Shown: in pieces, positions 59,934 through 64,000 of the stretch
Position numbering within the stretch: position 1 is the first letter of the stretch
How the letters are laid out: the number at the start of each line of letters is the position of its first letter
NCBI RefSeq assembly: GCF_900104335.1
Contig: NZ_FMXT01000004.1
Span: forward strand, 62,001 to 126,000
Source of the DNA: Pseudobutyrivibrio sp. YE44
GTDB lineage: Bacteria > Bacillota > Clostridia > Lachnospirales > Lachnospiraceae
DNA: 64,000 nucleotides
Direction: 5' to 3'
Translations under genes and position numbers: made by a program
The notes under the pieces: model-generated
The model's database searches: none
The model's input: only the letters and a program-made list of their open reading frames with translations
Told to the model about the DNA's origin: nothing

Positions 59934-61106
59934 CTAATTAGTCTCTCTTAACTCGCAAATAAATTCTTCGATACGGTCCATGGCCTTCTTCAATGCTTCG
60001 AGGGAATATGCATATGAGATACGTACGTTACCCTCGCCACTTTCGCCAAAGGCTGTACCTGGAACTACGGCTACTTCCTTCTCTTTAAGAAGGCGAGTAC
60101 AGAACTCTTCTGAAGACATTCCGAATTCTGCTATAGATGGGAAAATGTAGAAAGCACCATATGGCTCAAAGCATTTTACGCCCATCTTCTTAAAGCGATT
60201 GAGAAGATAACGACGACGATCGTTGTACTCCTCTCGCATGTTTGCCACATCCTCATCACAGTCACGGATAGCTGTAACAGCTGCGTACTGACTGGTGGTA
60301 GGCGCGCACATTATAGCAAACTGATGGATTTTTGTCATCTGCTGGACGATTTGGGCAGGTGCACAAACATAACCAAGTCTCCATCCAGTCATGGCATGAC
60401 TCTTTGAAAAACCATTGATATAAATAGTGCGCTCCTTCATTCCAGGGAAGCTGGCGATAGAAACATGCCCCTGGCCTGTATAGGTAAGCTCACCGTAAAT
60501 TTCATCTGTAAGAACAAACAAATCGTATTTCTTAACAAGCTCTACGATTGGCTCTAAATCAGCCTTTTCCATAACAGCACCAGTAGGGTTGTTTGGGAAT
60601 GGCATAATAAGAATCTTTGTCTTGTCGGTGATGGCTGCCTCAAGTTCCTCTGGCTTAAGTCGGAATTCATTTTCCTCTTTAAGATTGATAGCTACTGGCT
60701 TTCCACCTGCAAGAATAGTGCAAGGCTCGTAAGAAACGTAGCTTGGCTGAGGTATGAGAACCTCATCACCTGGGTCAAGCATGGCACGAAGTGCCACATC
60801 GATACCCTCAGAACCACCGACAGTCATAAGCATTTCTGTGATTGGGTCGTATTTTAATCCATAATGACGATCTAAAAAATCAGCAATCTCAACACGAAGC
60901 TCCTTCAATCCTGAGTTTGAGGTGTAGAAGGTACGACCTCTCTCAAGGGAATAAATAGCCTCATCTCTAACCTTCCAAGGTGTATCGAAATCAGGCTCAC
61001 CAACACCAAGTGAGATAGCTTCTGGCATTTCTGCCACAATATCAAAAAACTTTCGGATACCCGAAGGCTTTATTTCAGTAATTGTTTTATTTAGAGGGTT
61101 TCTCAT
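59934..61106 (-). CDS. Class I/II PLP-dependent aminotransferase
   Basis: A 390-residue cytosolic aminotransferase. YINGFSKSHAMTGWRLGYVC holds the PLP-binding Lys; PFPNNPTGAVMEK, TDEIYGELTY and the late VRISYAYSLEAL Arg are typical. It resembles aromatic/aspartate-type (PatA-like) enzymes. The start overlaps the end of the Lrp regulator by 4 bases, so both are translated together and the regulator probably controls amino acid metabolism including this gene. Confidence 0.93.
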   Translation of the reverse strand: MRNPLNKTITEIKPSGIRKFFDIVAEMPEAISLGVGEPDFDTPWKVRDEAIYSLERGRTFYTSNSGLKELRVEIADFLDRHYGLKYDPITEMLMTVGGSEGIDVALRAMLDPGDEVLIPQPSYVSYEPCTILAGGKPVAINLKEENEFRLKPEELEAAITDKTKILIMPFPNNPTGAVMEKADLEPIVELVKKYDLFVLTDEIYGELTYTGQGHVSIASFPGMKERTIYINGFSKSHAMTGWRLGYVCAPAQIVQQMTKIHQFAIMCAPTTSQYAAVTAIRDCDEDVANMREEYNDRRRYLLNRFKKMGVKCFEPYGAFYIFPSIAEFGMSSEEFCTRLLKEKEVAVVPGTAFGESGEGNVRISYAYSLEALKKAMDRIEEFICELRETN

Positions 61107-61585
61107 AAGCTCACCTTCTCCCTCTCATCAACATGCTTTTCTGCCATGATAATACCATGATCTTTGTACTTCTTGAGTACAAAGTTGGTCTGAGTAGAAA
61201 GCACTGAGTCAAGCGGAGAAAGCTTAGCAGATACGAAATCTGCAACCTCTCTAAGTGTATGTCCCTCAATAGAAACCATGAAATCATAGCTTCCTGAAAT
61301 CAAATAAACAGCATCAACTTCTGGGTAGTTGTAGATGCGCTCAGCAACCTTGTCAAAACCCATTCCGCGCTGAGGTGTAACACGAACCTCAATAAGTGCC
61401 GAAACCTTTTCTACGCTAGTTTTCTCCCAGTTAATCAACGTAGGGTATCCGCAGATAACATGTTCGTTTTCCATAGCTTCAAGCTCATTAACTACACTTG
61501 CTTCATCTGTACCCAACATCATAGCTAAATCAGCTAAATCAATTCTACTGTTATGCTCGATATAGTTTAAAATCTTTTCTCTCAT
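61103..61585 (-). CDS. Lrp/AsnC-family regulator
   Basis: A 160-residue regulator. N-terminal HTH: ILNYIEHNSRIDLADLAMML. C-terminal RAM domain: VSALIEVRVTPQRGMGFDKV, AVYLISGSYDFMVSIEGHTL, usual for amino acid sensing. It overlaps the aminotransferase gene by 4 bases. Upstream lies the long inverted repeat 61631-61818 instead of an obvious promoter. Confidence 0.92.
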   Translation of the reverse strand: MREKILNYIEHNSRIDLADLAMMLGTDEASVVNELEAMENEHVICGYPTLINWEKTSVEKVSALIEVRVTPQRGMGFDKVAERIYNYPEVDAVYLISGSYDFMVSIEGHTLREVADFVSAKLSPLDSVLSTQTNFVLKKYKDHGIIMAEKHVDEREKVSL

Positions 61586-61630
61586 AATAAATCCCCTTAT
61601 GTGCTGTTAGTATGTTACTTTCATAGTCTA

Positions 61631-61818
61631 AATAAAAAGTTTTTACATATTAACATTTTGCAATTAACCATAAGTTCTTAATGAATAAGTATTCTTCAAT
61701 GGTTATTTCGAGGACTGTTTGAGCGAAGCGAGTTCCGCAGAAATAACCAAATCTTTGAAGAATGCTTATGAATTTAGAACTTATGAGTGCAAAAGTTAAT
61801 ATGTAATAAACTTTTTAT
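61631..61818. repeat. MITE-like long inverted repeat
   Basis: A 188-base imperfect palindrome with arms of about 80 bases. Matching blocks include ATAAAAAGTTT, ACATATTAAC, CATAAGTTCT, TAAG(C/T)ATTCTTCAA and GGTTATTTC. The centre reads TTTGAGCGAAGCGAGTT. Its right end overlaps the stop codon of the AIR-synthase-like gene. Such hairpins with a GAGCGAAGCGAG centre recur in related Clostridia (from memory). No transposase is encoded. Confidence 0.75.
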
Positions 61819-62801
61819 GTAGTTATGTTGTAAAGCGCATCAGTTTTAGGTGGTTCTAGGAAGCGAACTTCATCTCCATTGAGGATGCGCTTATCATTTG
61901 AAGAGTTGGACTTTCCGATAATGGCGGATGCCACCCCCGCTTCATTAAGCTTGCGAACTAATCCCGTGCCGTCTTCAGTGGCAATAAGCATAGCCCCTGA
62001 AGAAATAAGCTCGTAAGGATTAATTCCGAAGAACTCGCATACCTCTATAGTCTCCTGTTTAACAGGAATCGCTTTTAAGTCAACATCAAGACCTACTCCC
62101 GAAGCCTCACCCATTTCCCAAAGGGCTCCGAAAATACCGCCTTCAGTAACATCATGCATAGCCGCTACGCCGTGCTCCACAGCAATTCGGCTTTCTGGAA
62201 GAACACTAAGGTACTGGTCAAAGCCCTTTGCTGTATCTACAAGGGATTGTGGCAAGCGAGTCAAAAGCTCTTCTTCGTGGTCCTTTGCAATAATTGAGGT
62301 GCCTTCTAATCCAATCCATTTGGTAAGAACTAAATCCATATCTGGCTTTGCCCCACCGGTGGAGATCATCTGACCTTTCTTAACCTTGCCCACAGCAGTA
62401 ACTGAAATCAATGGCTGATTGACAGCTTCTGTCACCTCCGTGTGGCCGCCAATAACCTGAACATTATAGCGTTTGCAGGCATTGTCCACCTGCTCCATTA
62501 TGGCTTTCAGCTTTGCTTCACGCATACGTGGAGTAAGCAACACTGTAAGAAGAATTCCAACGGGCTCTGCTCCAGCTGAAGCCAAATCATTAATTGATAT
62601 TGTCACTGCAAGCTCACCAATATCTGAGGCTGTGCCTGTGATAGGATCGGTAGATAAAACCATTTCCTCATCTGGACCTAAGGCTACTGTTGCGCAATCT
62701 TCTCCAACGTTTGGGCCGCTGGTAACCTCTGGTCTAACAACATGTAATTTTTTAATTACGGAACGCTTTAGTACGCTCTCTGGTAATTTTCCTATTTCCA
62801 T
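61815..62801 (-). CDS. AIR synthase-related (HypE/ThiL/PurM-like) protein
   Basis: A 328-residue ATP-binding protein of the PurM superfamily. GPNVGEDCATVALGPDEEMV and STDPITG are the N-terminal ATP/Mg motifs; VQVIGGHTEVTEAV and AMHDVTEGGIFGALWEMGEA are further family motifs, nearest to HypE-like proteins. No hydrogenase genes are nearby, so HypE function is doubtful. It lies 11 bases after the VanW-type gene in the same direction. Confidence 0.87.
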   Translation of the reverse strand: MEIGKLPESVLKRSVIKKLHVVRPEVTSGPNVGEDCATVALGPDEEMVLSTDPITGTASDIGELAVTISINDLASAGAEPVGILLTVLLTPRMREAKLKAIMEQVDNACKRYNVQVIGGHTEVTEAVNQPLISVTAVGKVKKGQMISTGGAKPDMDLVLTKWIGLEGTSIIAKDHEEELLTRLPQSLVDTAKGFDQYLSVLPESRIAVEHGVAAMHDVTEGGIFGALWEMGEASGVGLDVDLKAIPVKQETIEVCEFFGINPYELISSGAMLIATEDGTGLVRKLNEAGVASAIIGKSNSSNDKRILNGDEVRFLEPPKTDALYNITT

Positions 62802-62812
62802 TATTTTACCTT

Positions 62813-64000
62813 CTAGATGTCTCCGGGTGCTGCTACTGGTGCTTCTGTAGCTGGTGCTGCATCCTGTGGCTGAGTGGTAGTGCTATCAGTGCTAGGTGCA
62901 GGATTTGTCACCTGATACTTTGGAGTGATTGTGAATGGTGTCGAGTTTGCTACACCAGGTGCATAGGTTGCGATTGCATTGGCAATTGTAGCTGCATCCT
63001 GTGTGGCTACTGCCTGAAGCATTGCATAAGAAAGATTTGGGTCTTCTGATGCAATTCCAACAGTTACATTTCTATTTGAAGGATTGTATTTGCTGTTGTT
63101 GTAAACCTCTCGGCTAACCTCTTGACCATTTTCATAGGTCACCTTCCAAAGCTTGGCTGTGTATCCTGTGTGACCGCCTACGGTGGTGGTCATCTTGCCA
63201 AGTGGAACGTTAGGATCTGCTACCCAAGTGGTGTTCTGTACATTAACACCAGTGATTTCTGTTTCATAATCTACAGAGTGACCTGGGTCATCCTCTTCCT
63301 TACCGTAGATATTGAAGTAGGCATTGCTACCATCACAATAACCTTCTATATATATAGGATAATTCTTATTATTCTTAATTTGGAAATCCTTGCCGCCTGA
63401 CTCAGAAATAGCTGCATCCATAGATGGTTTTACATATGTAACAATCATAGAATGAGCACTTCTTGTGACAACGCCAAGCTCAGCCTCACGAACCGCTCCG
63501 TAAAGAGTGGTTGAAACCTGGCAAATACCACCACCATATGTCTCTACAGTAGTTCCATTTTCATAAGAACCTGCAAGCATATATCCGTTTTCTGCTGAGA
63601 ATGGTGTGATAGTATTTAATACTGAAAACTCATCTCCTGGATAAAGGATTGTTCCATTTATAAAGCCTACACCATTGGCAACGTTATTCTTACGTGCTGC
63701 TGAAGATGAACTATAGTCAGTTGAAAATGAACCAATCAAATCCTTAATTTCAGCAAGTTCTTCCTTGCTTCCTCTAGGTTCCTTCACCTCTGTTGCAAGA
63801 TCTACTGAGGCTTCGCTACCATCCCACTGATTCTCGATGAAGTTTACAAGAATTGCTGCAGATTCCTCAATCTGAACGACTACGCCTGATGTACCCTCAT
63901 GGAAAACGAATTCTCCATTTTCACGGGTGAGATAATCATCACTAGCCTCGTCATTAACCTGTTCTGCAGCCTTTGTAAGATAACGAACTATTCCGTCCTT
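62813..64000 (-). CDS. VanW-family cell-wall-associated protein, N-terminus beyond window
   Basis: The last 395 residues of a larger protein. The window starts within a peptidoglycan-binding-type region (about 63800-64000). The VanW domain follows with FSTDYSSSSAARKNNVANGV, ILYPGDEFSVLNTITPFSAE, and YGGGICQVSTTLYGAVREAE (the hallmark). A G5-like region and a Pro/Thr/Ala-rich tail end it. The function of VanW proteins is not known; they are exported. The start lies outside, so size and signal are unknown. Confidence 0.88.
   Translation of the reverse strand, partial: KDGIVRYLTKAAEQVNDEASDDYLTRENGEFVFHEGTSGVVVQIEESAAILVNFIENQWDGSEASVDLATEVKEPRGSKEELAEIKDLIGSFSTDYSSSSAARKNNVANGVGFINGTILYPGDEFSVLNTITPFSAENGYMLAGSYENGTTVETYGGGICQVSTTLYGAVREAELGVVTRSAHSMIVTYVKPSMDAAISESGGKDFQIKNNKNYPIYIEGYCDGSNAYFNIYGKEEDDPGHSVDYETEITGVNVQNTTWVADPNVPLGKMTTTVGGHTGYTAKLWKVTYENGQEVSREVYNNSKYNPSNRNVTVGIASEDPNLSYAMLQAVATQDAATIANAIATYAPGVANSTPFTITPKYQVTNPAPSTDSTTTQPQDAAPATEAPVAAPGDI

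Noticed and set aside
1..64000. CRISPR array, rRNA operon, insertion sequence with transposase
   Set aside because: No regularly spaced repeats, rRNA motifs or transposase-like proteins were found on reading the window.

Overview
The window looks like chromosome from a low-G+C anaerobic Firmicute of the Lachnospiraceae, most like Butyrivibrio/Pseudobutyrivibrio. This rests on protein character and gene order (rplM-rpsI-truA-ecfT-ecfA cluster, NSS and OFA transporters, enoate-reductase-type flavoenzyme, GGDEF/EAL and MCP genes, TTG/GTG starts, strong AGGAGG ribosome sites). No 16S gene is present, so the placement is inference. Almost every gene is on the minus strand.

Layout. 1-2507: an ECF-type uptake operon (S component cut by the window edge, fused double ATPase, T component) behind a promoter carrying a DtxR-like and a TetR-like palindrome. 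2542-7176: HAD phosphatase, HxlR regulator divergent from a small Fe-S/cysteine-rich operon whose membrane Fe-S gene is frameshifted, a GNAT pseudogene, a 20-residue peptide ORF behind an XRE membrane regulator, and a GNAT enzyme. 7253-11830: a 4.6-kb integrative element in the 3' end of a tRNA-Leu(AAG) gene, bounded by 20-bp repeats, with a tyrosine integrase, a toxin-antitoxin pair, a two-domain flavodoxin-like protein and a nadE fragment. 11810-16646: an MBOAT/SGNH/membrane-esterase cassette enclosed by two identical, inverted tRNA-Leu(AAG) genes. 17056-24191: an apparently single operon resembling dltABCD but with an Asp/Glu racemase family protein, a membrane-anchored transglutaminase-fold protein and a D-aminoacyl-tRNA deacylase. 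It probably activates an amino acid, loads it on a carrier protein and exports it as an ester to a surface polymer. The acyl group may not be D-alanine.

24210-44688: HerA-like ATPase, orphan ABC ATPase, EAL phosphodiesterase, chemoreceptor, OFA transporter with an enoate-reductase-like flavoenzyme, MATE exporter, LysR regulator, an 820-residue adenosine-deaminase-like protein with a C-terminal SLOG-like domain next to a DUF815 ATPase, an MFS transporter, a TrmH-type methyltransferase, a VanZ-VOC fusion and an NSS transporter. 44894-54900: a 10-kb integrative mobilizable element in the 3' end of rpsI, with MOBV relaxase, oriT-like palindromes, a RepA-like ATPase, an excisionase-like protein, an XRE regulator behind an operator array, an integrase, and cargo of flavin reductases, flavodoxins and a DUF4405 cytochrome. 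54885-59257: rpsI, rplM, truA, ecfT and a fused ecfA1-ecfA2. 59276-64000: trmL, an aminotransferase overlapping an Lrp regulator, an AIR-synthase-like protein and a truncated VanW protein, with two long intergenic inverted repeats.

The most noteworthy systems are the dlt-like operon with altered active-site residues, the ADA-SLOG/DUF815 pair, and the rpsI-integrated redox element. I saw no CRISPR array, rRNA gene or complete insertion sequence. Family names and alignments are from memory; no search was run.
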